Source of the DNA: Clostridiales bacterium
GTDB lineage: Bacteria; Bacillota; Clostridia; Oscillospirales; Oscillospiraceae
Direction: 5' to 3'
Assembly: GCA_004558025.1 (NCBI GenBank)
Contig: SFEG01000006.1
Location: 41,026 to 105,025 of the forward strand
Length of the DNA stretch: 64,000 nt
Below the pieces are notes generated by a model. The model searched no databases. It saw only the letters and a program-made list of their open reading frames with translations, and was not told the origin of the DNA. The translations under genes were made by a program, and so were the position numbers. How positions within the stretch are numbered: the stretch's first letter is position 1; the number at the start of each line of letters is the position of its first letter. Shown one piece after another: positions 32,012 through 40,920 of this stretch.

Positions 32012-33010
32012 TTACTTGAGTGCTGCGGTGATGATGGACATCTGGTAGACTTCCTCCGCGTTGCAGCCGCGGGAAAGGTCGTTTATCGGAGCGTTCAGAC
32101 CCTGCAGGATGGGGCCGTATGCGGCGAAGCCGCCGAGACGTGCAGCGATCTTATAGCCGATGTTGCCAGACTGGATCTCGGGGAAGATGAAGGTGTTTGC
32201 GTAGCCCGCGACGGGAGAGCCGGGGAACTTCAGCTGGCCGACAACGGGAGAAACTGCTGCGTCAAACTGCATCTCGCCGTCAAGCTTGAGCTCGGGAGCA
32301 AGCTTCTTTGCTTCCTCGGTAGCGTTGCGCACGAGGTCGACATTGGGGCCCTTGCCGCTGCCCTTGGTGGAGTAAGACAGCATTGCGACCTTCGGGTCGA
32401 TGCCGAAGACCTTTGCGGTCTCTGCGGTTGCTATTGCGACCTCCGCCAGCTTCTGAGCCGCGGTGAAGGTAACGTTGCCTTCCTTGTCGACAGTATCCTG
32501 ATAGTCAATGTTTATAGCGCAGTCGCCCATTGCGAGGGTCTCGTCGCCGCGGATCATGATAAAGCAGGAGGACACAAGATGTGCGCCCTTCTTGGTCTTA
32601 ACGAGCTGGAGCGCGGGACGTACGGTATCTGCGGTGGAGTAGGTAGCGCCGCCGAGCAGGCAGTCTGCAACGCCCATCTTAACGAGCATGGTTCCGAAGT
32701 AGTTGCCCTTGGAGAGAGCCGTGCGGCAGTCCTCTGCGCTCATCTTGCCCTTGCGCAGTGCGACCATCTCGTCGACCATTGCATCCATGCCCTCGTAGGT
32801 TGCGGGATCGAGGATCTCAAGGCCTTCGATATCAAAGCCGCCCTTTTCAGCCGCTGCCTTGACCTCATCGACGTTGCCGACGAGGATCGGGGTCAGGAAG
32901 CCGTCCTTCTTCAGGCGTGCTGCCGACTCAAGGATACGAGCGTCGCTGCCCTCGGTGTAGACGATCTTTCTCGGATCGTTTTTGAGAACTTCAATAAGAT
33001 TTTCAAACAT
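32012..33010 (-). CDS. pta: Phosphate acetyltransferase
   Basis: A 332-residue enzyme that interconverts acetyl-CoA and acetyl phosphate, feeding substrate-level ATP synthesis. KIVYTEGSDARILESAARL at the start, LLGGATYSTADTVRPALQLV, and the end SGNIGYKIAARLGGFAAYGP are Pta signatures. The start at 33010 (MFENLIEVLKND) follows GGAGGAAAATAAA; the longer frame is artefactual. No acetate kinase gene is adjacent. Confidence 0.95.
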   Translation of the reverse strand: MFENLIEVLKNDPRKIVYTEGSDARILESAARLKKDGFLTPILVGNVDEVKAAAEKGGFDIEGLEILDPATYEGMDAMVDEMVALRKGKMSAEDCRTALSKGNYFGTMLVKMGVADCLLGGATYSTADTVRPALQLVKTKKGAHLVSSCFIMIRGDETLAMGDCAINIDYQDTVDKEGNVTFTAAQKLAEVAIATAETAKVFGIDPKVAMLSYSTKGSGKGPNVDLVRNATEEAKKLAPELKLDGEMQFDAAVSPVVGQLKFPGSPVAGYANTFIFPEIQSGNIGYKIAARLGGFAAYGPILQGLNAPINDLSRGCNAEEVYQMSIITAALK

Positions 33011-33110
33011 TTTATTTTCCTCCAATAATGCGGCATTTCTGCCGCAAAAAATTCCGAGTACCACTTTATCACTACCGCTGAAATTTTTCAAGTATTTAGC
33101 CCGATTTCTA

Positions 33111-33144
33111 TTTACAAACCGCGATATCATATGTATAATATACA
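33111..33144 (+). promoter_or_regulatory. Promoter of XRE-lepA with palindrome over the -10 box
   Basis: TTTACA (33111-33116) and TATAAT (33134-33139) are 17 bases apart. TGTATAATATACA (33132-33144) is a palindrome covering the -10 box, a plausible operator for the XRE repressor encoded next. Confidence 0.65.
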
Positions 33145-33177
33145 AACTGTAATCATTTTTTGGAGAGAATAGACTAA

Positions 33178-33498
33178 ATGTACGAATACGACAAAAGAAG
33201 CTTTGCACAGATACTTTCCGAGCTGCGCCGCACGGCGGGGCTCAGCCAGCGCAAGGCCGCTGCCGATCTTGGGATAAGCCAGGCGCTTTTGAGCCACTAT
33301 GAAAACGATGCACGTGAACCGGGACTTCACTTTGTCTGCCGCGTTTGCGATTATTATAATGTAACGGCCGACTATCTGCTCGGCCGCTCGCCCAATCCCG
33401 ACGGTGTTGACAGAGGTGCAGATATCGCCCGCGTTTTCATCGCAGAAATGCGCAGCCTTGCCAACAAGGCCGAGGCCGCTTTGGAGGAACTGACATGA
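33178..33498 (+). CDS. XRE-family HTH regulator
   Basis: A 106-residue DNA-binding protein. ILSELRRTAGLSQRKAAADL, SQALLSHYENDAREPG and CDYYNVTADYLLGR form the lambda-repressor-type helix-turn-helix with the conserved YE-x4-REP turn. The last 30 residues are probably a short helix for dimerisation. It overlaps lepA by four bases, so it is co-transcribed with it. It probably controls its own promoter. Confidence 0.88.
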   Translation: MYEYDKRSFAQILSELRRTAGLSQRKAAADLGISQALLSHYENDAREPGLHFVCRVCDYYNVTADYLLGRSPNPDGVDRGADIARVFIAEMRSLANKAEAALEELT

Positions 33499-35300
33499 TA
33501 CCTCAGGATCATATACGAAACTTTTCTATAATCGCACACATCGACCACGGCAAAAGTACGCTGTCGGACAGGCTTATCGAGATATGCGGCGCCGTCGAGG
33601 AGCGCATAATGGAGGATCAGATCCTCGACAACATGGATCTTGAGCGTGAGCGCGGCATTACGATAAAGGCTCGCGCGGTCGGCCTCAACTATAAGGCCAA
33701 GGACGGCGAAACATATGTTCTGAACCTCATCGACACGCCGGGGCACGTTGACTTCAACTACGAGGTCAGCCGCTCACTGGCCGCCTGCGAGGGCGCTGTG
33801 CTCGTCGTCGACGCGTCGCAGGGCGTTGAGGCGCAGACGCTTGCAAACACCTATCTTGCGCTGGACGCGGAGCTTGAGATTCTGCCTGTTATAAACAAGA
33901 TTGACCTCCCCGCCGCCGATCCCAAGCGCGTAAAGCAGGAGATCGAGGATATCATCGGCATTCTGGCCATGGATGCGCCGGAGATCAGCGCGAAAAACGG
34001 TATAAACGTCGAGTCTGTTCTTGAAGATATCGTCGCAAACGTTCCTGCTCCGGACGGAGATGTAAACGCGCCCTTAAAGGCGCTGATATTCGACAGCCAG
34101 TACGACAGCTACCGCGGAGTCATAGTTTTCATGCGTGTGTTTGACGGGCGCATCGCCAAGGGCACGGAGGTGCTGCTGCACTCGACGGGCGCAAAGTACA
34201 GCGTTCTCGAGGTCGGGCATATGCGGCCTATCGGTCTTGAGCCCTGCGCGGAGCTCACAGCCGGCGACGTCGGATATTTCACGGCCTCTATCAAAAACGT
34301 TGCCGACACTCAGGTAGGCGACACGGTCACGACGGCGGCAAATCCCTGCGCCGAGGCGCTGCCCGGCTACCGTCCGGCTCGCGCCATGGTCTACTGCGGC
34401 ATATACACCGAGGACGGCAGCAAATATCCCGATCTGCGCGACGCGCTGGAAAAGCTCCAGCTCAACGACGCCTCCCTGTCCTTCGAGCCCGAAAGCTCAG
34501 CGGCACTCGGCTTTGGCTTCCGCTGCGGATTTTTGGGCATGCTGCACATGGAGGTCATTCAGGAGCGCCTTGAGCGGGAGTTTGATCTCGACCTCGTGAC
34601 TACTCTGCCGAGCGTTATATATAAAGTAGTAAAAACAGACGGCGGCATTGTCATGGTCGACAATCCCCACAACTATCCCGACCCCGGCGTTATCGAGCAC
34701 GCAGAGGAGCCCTACGTCAAGGTCTCGATCATAACGCCGAACGACTATGTCGGCAATATCATGCCCCTGTGCCAGGACAGGCGCGGCGAGTATAAGGACA
34801 TGCAGTATCTCGACTCGCACCTTGTTGAGCTGCGCTACGAGATGCCGCTCAACGAGATAATCTATGACTTTTTCGATACCCTCAAGGCCCGCACGAAGGG
34901 CTACGCCTCGCTCGACTACGAGCTGAGCGAATATAAGCCCTCGGAGCTTGTAAAGGTCGATATGCTCCTGAACGGCGATCAGGTCGACGCACTCAGCTTC
35001 ATAGCTCACAAGGACAAGGCTTATCCGCGTGCCCGCAAGCTGTGCGAAAAGCTTAAGGACAATATCCCCCGCCAGCTGTTCGAGATACCCATTCAGGCGG
35101 CTATCGGCGGCAAGATCATCGCGCGAGAGACGGTCAAGGCCATGCGCAAGGACGTTCTTGCCAAGTGCTACGGCGGCGATATCACGCGAAAGAAAAAGCT
35201 GCTTGAAAAGCAGAAGGAGGGCAAAAAGAAAATGCGCCAGCTCGGTACGGTGCAGATACCGACCGAGGCCTTTCTCGCAGTTCTCAAGCTCGACGAATAA
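33495..35300 (+). CDS. lepA: Elongation factor 4 (LepA), ribosome back-translocase GTPase
   Basis: A 601-residue translational GTPase. IRNFSIIAHIDHGKSTLSDR holds the P-loop, RERGITIK the switch I region, DTPGHVDF switch II, and NKIDLP the guanine site. The LepA C-terminal domain is seen in KKMRQLGTVQIPTEAFLAVL. It acts on stalled or mispositioned ribosomes. It overlaps the XRE gene by four bases, an unusual partner for lepA. Confidence 0.97.
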   Translation: MIPQDHIRNFSIIAHIDHGKSTLSDRLIEICGAVEERIMEDQILDNMDLERERGITIKARAVGLNYKAKDGETYVLNLIDTPGHVDFNYEVSRSLAACEGAVLVVDASQGVEAQTLANTYLALDAELEILPVINKIDLPAADPKRVKQEIEDIIGILAMDAPEISAKNGINVESVLEDIVANVPAPDGDVNAPLKALIFDSQYDSYRGVIVFMRVFDGRIAKGTEVLLHSTGAKYSVLEVGHMRPIGLEPCAELTAGDVGYFTASIKNVADTQVGDTVTTAANPCAEALPGYRPARAMVYCGIYTEDGSKYPDLRDALEKLQLNDASLSFEPESSAALGFGFRCGFLGMLHMEVIQERLEREFDLDLVTTLPSVIYKVVKTDGGIVMVDNPHNYPDPGVIEHAEEPYVKVSIITPNDYVGNIMPLCQDRRGEYKDMQYLDSHLVELRYEMPLNEIIYDFFDTLKARTKGYASLDYELSEYKPSELVKVDMLLNGDQVDALSFIAHKDKAYPRARKLCEKLKDNIPRQLFEIPIQAAIGGKIIARETVKAMRKDVLAKCYGGDITRKKKLLEKQKEGKKKMRQLGTVQIPTEAFLAVLKLDE

Positions 35301-35304
35301 TATT

Positions 35305-35330
35305 AAAGCCACACCTCTCGGTGTGGCTTT
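35305..35330. terminator. Terminator between lepA and glyA
   Basis: AAAGCCACACC pairs with GGTGTGGCTTT around TCTC, followed by Ts on the plus strand. It serves both convergent genes. Confidence 0.88.
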
Positions 35331-35338
35331 TTGTTGCT

Positions 35339-36586
35339 TTACATCTCCATACCAGGGTAGAGCGGGAAACGCTCGCACAGCGCGAGGGTCTGCTGCTTTA
35401 CGTCCTCGACGGCATCCTCGCCGCGCTTAATTACATCAACGAGCATCTTGCCGATCTCACGCATCTCGCCCTCGCCCATTCCGCGTGTCGTGACCGCGGG
35501 AGTTCCGAAGCGCATGCCGCTCGTGAGCTTTACAGACTGCGTATCGAATGGGATAGAGTTCTTGTTCGCTGTGATGTGTGCCCTGTCCAAAAGCTCCTGC
35601 ACCTCGTTGCCGGTGCGGCCGAGGCTCATTGTGTCGGCAAGCATGAGGTGGTTATCCGTTCCGCCGGAGACGATGCGGATGCCGCCCGCGGACAGCGTAT
35701 CGGCCAAAACCGCCGCATTTTTCACGGTCTGGCGCTGATATGCCTTGAAGTCCTCGCTCATGGCCTCCTTGAAGCAGACCGCCTTGCCGGCGATTATATG
35801 CATGAGTGGACCGCCCTGAGTTCCGGGGAAAACGGCGCTGTTTATCTTCTTTTTCAGCTCGTCCCTGCATAGAATAATAGCGCCGCGCGGGCCTCTGAGG
35901 GTCTTGTGCGTCGTGCTGGTGACTACGTCCGCGTAGGGCACGGGGCTCGGATGAACTCCGGCCGCGACAAGCCCGCCGATGTGCGCCATGTCGACCATGA
36001 GGTACGCGCCGACCTCGTCGGCTATCTCGCGCATTTTCTTAAAGTCTATCACGCGCGAATACGCGCTGGCTCCGGCGATGATGAGCTTGGGCTTGCACTC
36101 GCCGGCAGTCTGCATAGCTTTTTCGTAGTCGATCATCTCGGTCTCGGGGTCGACGCCGTAGAAGCAGGCGTTAAAATATTTTCCGGATATTGAGGCCTTA
36201 GAGCCGTGCGTCAGATGACCGCCGTGGCTGAGATCCATGCCGAGTATCGTGTCGCCGGGCTTCAAAAGCGCAAGATATACCGCGACGTTCGCCTGCGAGC
36301 CGGAGTGCGGCTGAACGTTCGCGTGCTCAGCTCCGAAAAGCTCCTTAACTCTGTCTATCGCGAGCTGCTCGACAATGTCGACATACTCGCAACCGCCATA
36401 GTATCGCGCGCCGGGATAGCCCTCGGCATATTTATTGGTAAGGTGGCTTCCCATAGCCTCCATAACGGCGCGGCTGGTGAAGTTTTCGGACGCTATCAGC
36501 TCGATGTGGTCGCGCTGACGCTCAAGTTCCTTTTTCATTGCACCGTACAGCTCGGGGTCGCTCATTTTTATGGTCTCATAGCTCAT
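35339..36586 (-). CDS. glyA: Serine hydroxymethyltransferase
   Basis: A 415-residue PLP enzyme that interconverts serine and glycine with tetrahydrofolate. ELIASENFTSRAVMEAMGS, YPGARYYGGCEYVD and VVTSTTHKTLRGPRGA (PLP-binding Lys) are diagnostic. The start at 36586 (MSYETIKMSDPELYG) follows GGGAGGACGGAAG; the upstream open frame is not coding. Single gene. Confidence 0.97.
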   Translation of the reverse strand: MSYETIKMSDPELYGAMKKELERQRDHIELIASENFTSRAVMEAMGSHLTNKYAEGYPGARYYGGCEYVDIVEQLAIDRVKELFGAEHANVQPHSGSQANVAVYLALLKPGDTILGMDLSHGGHLTHGSKASISGKYFNACFYGVDPETEMIDYEKAMQTAGECKPKLIIAGASAYSRVIDFKKMREIADEVGAYLMVDMAHIGGLVAAGVHPSPVPYADVVTSTTHKTLRGPRGAIILCRDELKKKINSAVFPGTQGGPLMHIIAGKAVCFKEAMSEDFKAYQRQTVKNAAVLADTLSAGGIRIVSGGTDNHLMLADTMSLGRTGNEVQELLDRAHITANKNSIPFDTQSVKLTSGMRFGTPAVTTRGMGEGEMREIGKMLVDVIKRGEDAVEDVKQQTLALCERFPLYPGMEM

Positions 36587-36749
36587 TCTTCCGTCCTCCC
36601 TTAAACGTAATAATATCTCCGCAATTATACGACAAACTCGCCGCCTTATCAAGCAAAATCGAGCATTTTTGTCCTTTTGTCCTGCATGCGGTCGAATTTC
36701 CTTGAATAAGGGAAAGGGCTGTGATAATATACGAAAGTGAGGTGAGGAC

Positions 36750-37826
36750 ATGGCAAAAAAAATGCTTAAAGTAATACTGATAATTCTCGGTATCATACTG
36801 CTGTGTGCCGCGGCGCTTATCCTTTGGCTGTCGGTCACGGAATTCAATCCCGGAGACGTCACCGATGTCAAGATCGAGGCCAATTCGGAAGTGAACGGCT
36901 TAAAGCCGTTTCTGGATGAGGAATTTTCGGTCATAAGCTGGAACATCGGCTATGCCGGTCTCGGAAAGGGCTCCGATTTCTTTATGGATGGCGGCAGCGA
37001 CGTCGCCTCCGCCGACCAGGACACCGTTTCGGCTTCTCTTTTGGGAATATATAAAACGCTTTATTCCGACGCCGAACCGGCAACGGTCTTCATGCTGCAG
37101 GAGGTGGACAAAAACTCCTCGCGCACCTACGGTAAGGACGAGGCCGACGCTTTGGGCATAAACAACAGCGCATACGCACTCAATTATTCCTGCAAGTTCG
37201 TACCCTACCCCGTCCCTCCCATAGGCAGGGTAAACAGCGGACTTCTGACAACGACGGTCTATGATATCGATTCGGCCGAGCGCATATCGCTGCCCTGCCC
37301 CTTCAGCTGGCCCGTGAGCACGGCAAACCTCAAGCGCTGCCTGCTTGTGAGCTATCTGCCCATATCGGGCTCGAACAGCAAGCTCGTCATCGTCAATCTC
37401 CACCTTGAGGCTTACGACGACGGCGAGGGCAAGATAGCGCAGACAAAGCAGCTTCGTGAGTTTATCCAGTCCGAATACGAAAAGGGCAACTATGTCATAG
37501 CCGGAGGCGACTTTAATCAGATATTCCCCGACGGACTTGAAAAGTACCCCAACACGCACAAGGAAAACTGGGAGCCGGGCACCATATCCGACGATATCAT
37601 GCCCGAGGGCTGGACGCTTGCGTATGACCTCGAAACGCCGACGTGCAGGCTGCTCAATCAGCCGTACGATCCGTCGGATACGGAGAACACACAGTACTAC
37701 GTTATCGACGGTTTCATCCTCTCGCCAAACGTTGAGCTCGTCTCCGTCAAGACCCTGGACGAGGGATTTACCTATTCCGATCACAACCCCGTGAAGCTTC
37801 AGGTCAAGCTCACATCCGAAAAGTAA
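36750..37826 (+). CDS. Membrane-anchored endonuclease/exonuclease/phosphatase-family hydrolase
   Basis: A 358-residue protein with an N-terminal membrane anchor (LKVILIILGIILLCAAALIL) and an EEP domain outside the cell. FSVISWNIGY, MLQEVD, VNLHLEAYDDGEGK, VIAGGDFNQ and TYSDHNPV are the metal and catalytic motifs in the right order. Such enzymes hydrolyse phosphodiesters, for example nucleic acids or sphingomyelin; the substrate is unknown. TTGAAT and TAATAT about 25 bases upstream form a possible promoter. A hairpin terminator follows. Confidence 0.88.
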   Translation: MAKKMLKVILIILGIILLCAAALILWLSVTEFNPGDVTDVKIEANSEVNGLKPFLDEEFSVISWNIGYAGLGKGSDFFMDGGSDVASADQDTVSASLLGIYKTLYSDAEPATVFMLQEVDKNSSRTYGKDEADALGINNSAYALNYSCKFVPYPVPPIGRVNSGLLTTTVYDIDSAERISLPCPFSWPVSTANLKRCLLVSYLPISGSNSKLVIVNLHLEAYDDGEGKIAQTKQLREFIQSEYEKGNYVIAGGDFNQIFPDGLEKYPNTHKENWEPGTISDDIMPEGWTLAYDLETPTCRLLNQPYDPSDTENTQYYVIDGFILSPNVELVSVKTLDEGFTYSDHNPVKLQVKLTSEK

Positions 37827-37852
37827 AATACACTCGGGCGGCACTGTTTAAA

Positions 37853-37948
37853 ATGTGTACGGACTGTCAAAAAACCGTACTGCTGCTTAAAGACGACCGC
37901 GCAGCAGGGGAGCTTGAGGGGGCAAAGGCCAGCCTCAAGTTGGATTAA
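37853..37948 (+). CDS. Possible 31-residue CxxC peptide
   Basis: An ATG-initiated frame encodes MCTDCQKTVLLLKDDRAAGE and a short charged tail. No clear ribosome binding site is present (GGGCGGCA is the nearest purine-rich stretch). It lies between the EEP gene and a terminator. It may be a remnant or a chance frame. Confidence 0.2.
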   Translation: MCTDCQKTVLLLKDDRAAGELEGAKASLKLD

Positions 37949-37962
37949 TAGCCATCAAAAAT

Positions 37963-37983
37963 GTCTGATCCATCAGACTTTTT
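37963..37983 (+). terminator. Terminator after the EEP gene
   Basis: GTCTGA-TCCA-TCAGAC followed by TTTTT. Confidence 0.75.
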
Positions 37984-37998
37984 GACGAGCGCAGCGAG

Positions 37999-38076
37999 AT
38001 TTTTTGTGAAATTTCCTCACAAAAAATGTGGCGTTTTTTCAGCGTGCAAAAAAGTCTGTGGCTTTTTTGCACGCTG
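37999..38076. repeat. Two large inverted repeats in tandem
   Basis: ATTTTTTGTGA (37999-38009) pairs with TCACAAAAAAT (38017-38027). CAGCGTGCAAAAAA (38040-38053) pairs with TTTTTTGCACGCTG (38063-38076), a perfect 14-bp stem. Both precede the SGNH gene by 40-120 bases. They may be extra terminators, a mobile intergenic repeat or a structured leader. Confidence 0.6.
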
Positions 38077-38116
38077 ATGTGTCGTCCGATGTCTTTGATA
38101 AAAGGAGTCCTTTAAA

Positions 38117-38881
38117 ATGACAAAAAAGCAAAAGGTGATCGCGATCATTGCGTTTGTTCTGATAATCGTTCTGATAGCGCTCATATGCGTAAGTCTGCAA
38201 AGTAAAAACAATGCGGACAGCAAAGATCCTAAAGCGAGCGAAAGCCCGGTCACAAGCGCGGAGCCCACTCCGGAGCCTACGCCCACGCCGCTGCAGTTCA
38301 CCGCGGCGCCCGAGGGTTATTTTAACGATGCACTGTTTATAGGCGATTCGCGCATGGTGGGCATCGACATGATGCAGACCATTGACGGCGCAACATTCTT
38401 CACCACCGTCGGCATGAGCCTGACCGGCGCGATGAGCACGAGCGCGGACGTTGCCGGGGTCGGCACGACGACGCTTCCGGCGCTGCTCCAGAGCAGGCAG
38501 TTCGGCAAGATATATGTCATGCTCGGCATAAATGACATAGGCGGATCGGTCGAAGCGCTCAAGCAGACCTACAGCAATCTCGTCGATAAGCTCAGAGCCG
38601 CTCAGCCGGACGCGATCATTTACATCATGTCCAACCTCCACGTCTCGGCAACGCAGGATTCCCGCGGCACGGCAGTGAACAATGCAAACCTCAACAATCT
38701 CAACGACTACACCAAGACCCTCGCCGACGGCGAGACGATATTCTATCTCGAGTGCAACGAGCTGTTCGACGACGCAAACGGCACGCTCTCTGCCGATATA
38801 ACCTCCGACGGCATCCACCCCGACGGCAGCGCCTACAGAAAATGGGGCGAGTGGATCATGCAGAACGCGATAGTAAAATAA
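38117..38881 (+). CDS. SGNH/GDSL-family hydrolase, membrane-anchored
   Basis: A 254-residue protein with an N-terminal helix (VIAIIAFVLIIVLIALICVS), a Pro/Thr/Ser/Glu-rich linker (residues 35-60), then the SGNH domain. ALFIGDSRMVG carries the catalytic Ser, VMLGINDIGG the Asn, and ITSDGIHPDGSAYRKWGEWI the Asp/His pair. It is likely an esterase acting on cell-wall or extracellular glycans. The start follows AAAAGGAG. A strong terminator follows. Confidence 0.9.
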   Translation: MTKKQKVIAIIAFVLIIVLIALICVSLQSKNNADSKDPKASESPVTSAEPTPEPTPTPLQFTAAPEGYFNDALFIGDSRMVGIDMMQTIDGATFFTTVGMSLTGAMSTSADVAGVGTTTLPALLQSRQFGKIYVMLGINDIGGSVEALKQTYSNLVDKLRAAQPDAIIYIMSNLHVSATQDSRGTAVNNANLNNLNDYTKTLADGETIFYLECNELFDDANGTLSADITSDGIHPDGSAYRKWGEWIMQNAIVK

Positions 38882-38886
38882 CCGTC

Positions 38887-38920
38887 AAAAAAGCATCTGT
38901 CCGGAGACAGATGCTTTTTT
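38887..38920 (+). terminator. Terminator of the SGNH hydrolase gene
   Basis: AAAAAAGCATCTGTC pairs with GACAGATGCTTTTTT around CGGA. Confidence 0.92.
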
Positions 38921-39007
38921 GCTGCGCGTTACAATGCTGCGGTTTTCGCCGTTGTTTCGTTACCGGGCAACCGCAAAATACGTATCCGCAGCAATGTCCG
39001 TGCGCTA

Positions 39008-39751
39008 TTAAAAATACCATGCACGGCTGTCGCAGGGGCAGAAGCGGTAAGCAAGGCCGGGGGCGAGCTTATCGCCGTTGCGGCACAGAAGCTCGTCGAC
39101 TCGGACGAACTCAAAGCCCTGCTCGGTCAGCGTATCTATCGCTCGCAGAACAGCCGGAACGGTGGCATCCTTCGTGTCGTGCAGCAGAACTATATCGCCG
39201 TCTCGCGCGTGCTCCAAAAACCAGCTATAGATGTATTCCTCGTCGATATGAACCCAGTCGCGCGGCGAGGATGACCACAGGACGGCAATGCTGTCTATCT
39301 TATTGAGCATAGCGCCGGTGTAGTAACCGTAGGGCGGGCGCAGGAATCGGGGCCGCTCACCCGTTATGCTCTCGATGAGCTCATTGGTACGGTCGATCTC
39401 GTCCTTTATCTCGGCATCGGTGTGCTCGAAAAAGCTTATGTGCGACCATGTGTGGCAGCCGATGAGGTGTCCGTCATCGTGCATTGTTTTCACGAGCTCG
39501 GGTCGGCGCTCGACCTTGCTTCCCATGAGAAAGAAGCTTGCCTTGATGCCCCGCTCGCGCATTCCGTCAAGCAGCTGCTTCGTGTGCTTTCCCGGCCCGT
39601 CGTCAAAGGTGAGGGCTATCTGCTTTTTTGACTGCGAAACATGCTCTGCCGAATAGGTTTTAGCGTAGGGCGTGAGCAGAAAGCTCACGAGGCCGAACAC
39701 GAGGATGACAGCAATTATGCCCGCTGACGCGCCAAGAAGACGTTTCTTCAT
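39008..39751 (-). CDS. Polysaccharide deacetylase (carbohydrate esterase 4)
   Basis: A 247-residue protein with an N-terminal signal anchor (LLGASAGIIAVILVFGLVSF). The NodB domain has IALTFDDGPGKHT (metal Asp), IGCHTWSHISF (metal His pair), FLRPPYGYY, and VLLHDTKDATVPAV. Enzymes of this type deacetylate peptidoglycan or exopolysaccharide outside the cell. It overlaps the malic enzyme gene by four bases, an odd partner for a wall enzyme. Confidence 0.9.
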   Translation of the reverse strand: MKKRLLGASAGIIAVILVFGLVSFLLTPYAKTYSAEHVSQSKKQIALTFDDGPGKHTKQLLDGMRERGIKASFFLMGSKVERRPELVKTMHDDGHLIGCHTWSHISFFEHTDAEIKDEIDRTNELIESITGERPRFLRPPYGYYTGAMLNKIDSIAVLWSSSPRDWVHIDEEYIYSWFLEHARDGDIVLLHDTKDATVPAVLRAIDTLTEQGFEFVRVDELLCRNGDKLAPGLAYRFCPCDSRAWYF

Positions 39752-40920
39752 ATTCTCGCAACGCCGCTTTTTATAGCGGCTGCCATGACCGCTTTGGCAA
39801 CGGTCTCGCCCACGCCCTCGTCGAAGGCCTGCGGTAGGATGTTATCGCAGCTGAGCTCGGAGTCACTCACCATGCCCGCAAGAGCGCGCGCGGCGGCAAA
39901 CTTCATCTCGTCGTTTATATCCGATGCCCGGGCATCCAGCGTACCGCGGAATATGCCGGGAAACGCGAGAACGTTGTTTATCTGATTGGGATAGTCACTG
40001 CGGCCGGTGCTGACAACTGCGGCTCCGGCGCGCTTTGCCTCGTCGGGGAATATCTCCGGCGTGGGGTTTGCGCAGGCAAAGACAACTGCGTCCTTTGCCA
40101 TGGTCTGCACCATCCCGGCAGTCAGAACGCCGGGTGCGGAAACACCGATGAAGACATCCGCGCCCTTTATGACCTCGGCAAGGCTTCCGCTTTCGCGAGC
40201 CGCATTCGTTATCTCCGCGATCTCCTGCTTTGCGGGATTGAGCCCCGGGCGGCCGTTATATATCGCGCCCGTGCGGTCGGTCATGACGACGTTTCCCGCT
40301 CCGGCAGATACAAGCAGCTTTATGACGGCAATACCGGCAGCGCCCGCTCCGGAGGTCACGATCTTCACGTCCTCAAGGCGCTTTCCGACGACCTTCAGGG
40401 CGTTTAAGAGCCCCGCAAGCATGATGACCGCTGTTCCGTGCTGATCGTCGTGGAAAACTGGGATATCGCAGCGCTCCTTGAGCTTACGCTCGATCTCAAA
40501 GCAGCGCGGCGCGGAGATATCCTCAAGGTTTATGCCTCCGAAGGAGCCGGCCAGAAGCGCGACGGTGTTCACGATCTCGTCGACATCCTTGCTGCGGATG
40601 CACAGCGGTATGGCGTCGACTCCGCCGAATTCCTTGAACAGCAGGCACTTACCCTCCATGACCGGCATTCCGGCCTCGGGGCCAATATCGCCGAGGCCGA
40701 GGACGGCCGTTCCGTCGGTGACGACGGCGACGGTGTTCCAGCGGCGGGTGAGCTCGTAGCTCTTGTTCACATCCTTTTGTATCTCAAGGCAGGGCTCGGC
40801 GACGCCGGGAGTGTACGCAAGGCTGAGAGACTGTCTGTCGTTTGCCTTTGTGCGCGCCGCGATCTCGATCTTTCCCTTGAGCTCATAGTGCATTTTCAGT
40901 GATTCTTTCGCGTAATCCAT
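39748..40920 (-). CDS. NAD(P)-dependent malic enzyme
   Basis: A 390-residue enzyme that oxidatively decarboxylates malate to pyruvate. SLAYTPGVAEPCLEI, VFHDDQHGTAVIMLAG and VTSGAGAAGIAVIKLL (NAD(P) fold) are characteristic of the short bacterial type without the C-terminal phosphotransacetylase-like domain. Its ATG overlaps the fumB stop. With fumarase it forms a fumarate-to-pyruvate route. Confidence 0.95.
   Translation of the reverse strand: MDYAKESLKMHYELKGKIEIAARTKANDRQSLSLAYTPGVAEPCLEIQKDVNKSYELTRRWNTVAVVTDGTAVLGLGDIGPEAGMPVMEGKCLLFKEFGGVDAIPLCIRSKDVDEIVNTVALLAGSFGGINLEDISAPRCFEIERKLKERCDIPVFHDDQHGTAVIMLAGLLNALKVVGKRLEDVKIVTSGAGAAGIAVIKLLVSAGAGNVVMTDRTGAIYNGRPGLNPAKQEIAEITNAARESGSLAEVIKGADVFIGVSAPGVLTAGMVQTMAKDAVVFACANPTPEIFPDEAKRAGAAVVSTGRSDYPNQINNVLAFPGIFRGTLDARASDINDEMKFAAARALAGMVSDSELSCDNILPQAFDEGVGETVAKAVMAAAIKSGVARI

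Noticed and set aside
33011..33208. N-terminal extension of pta from 33208
   Set aside because: It overlaps the divergent promoter and XRE start, has no family resemblance, and a proper ribosome site sits at the 33010 start.
36587..36946. 120-residue N-terminal extension of glyA
   Set aside because: It is antisense to the start of the EEP gene and the true GlyA start has GGGAGGA upstream.
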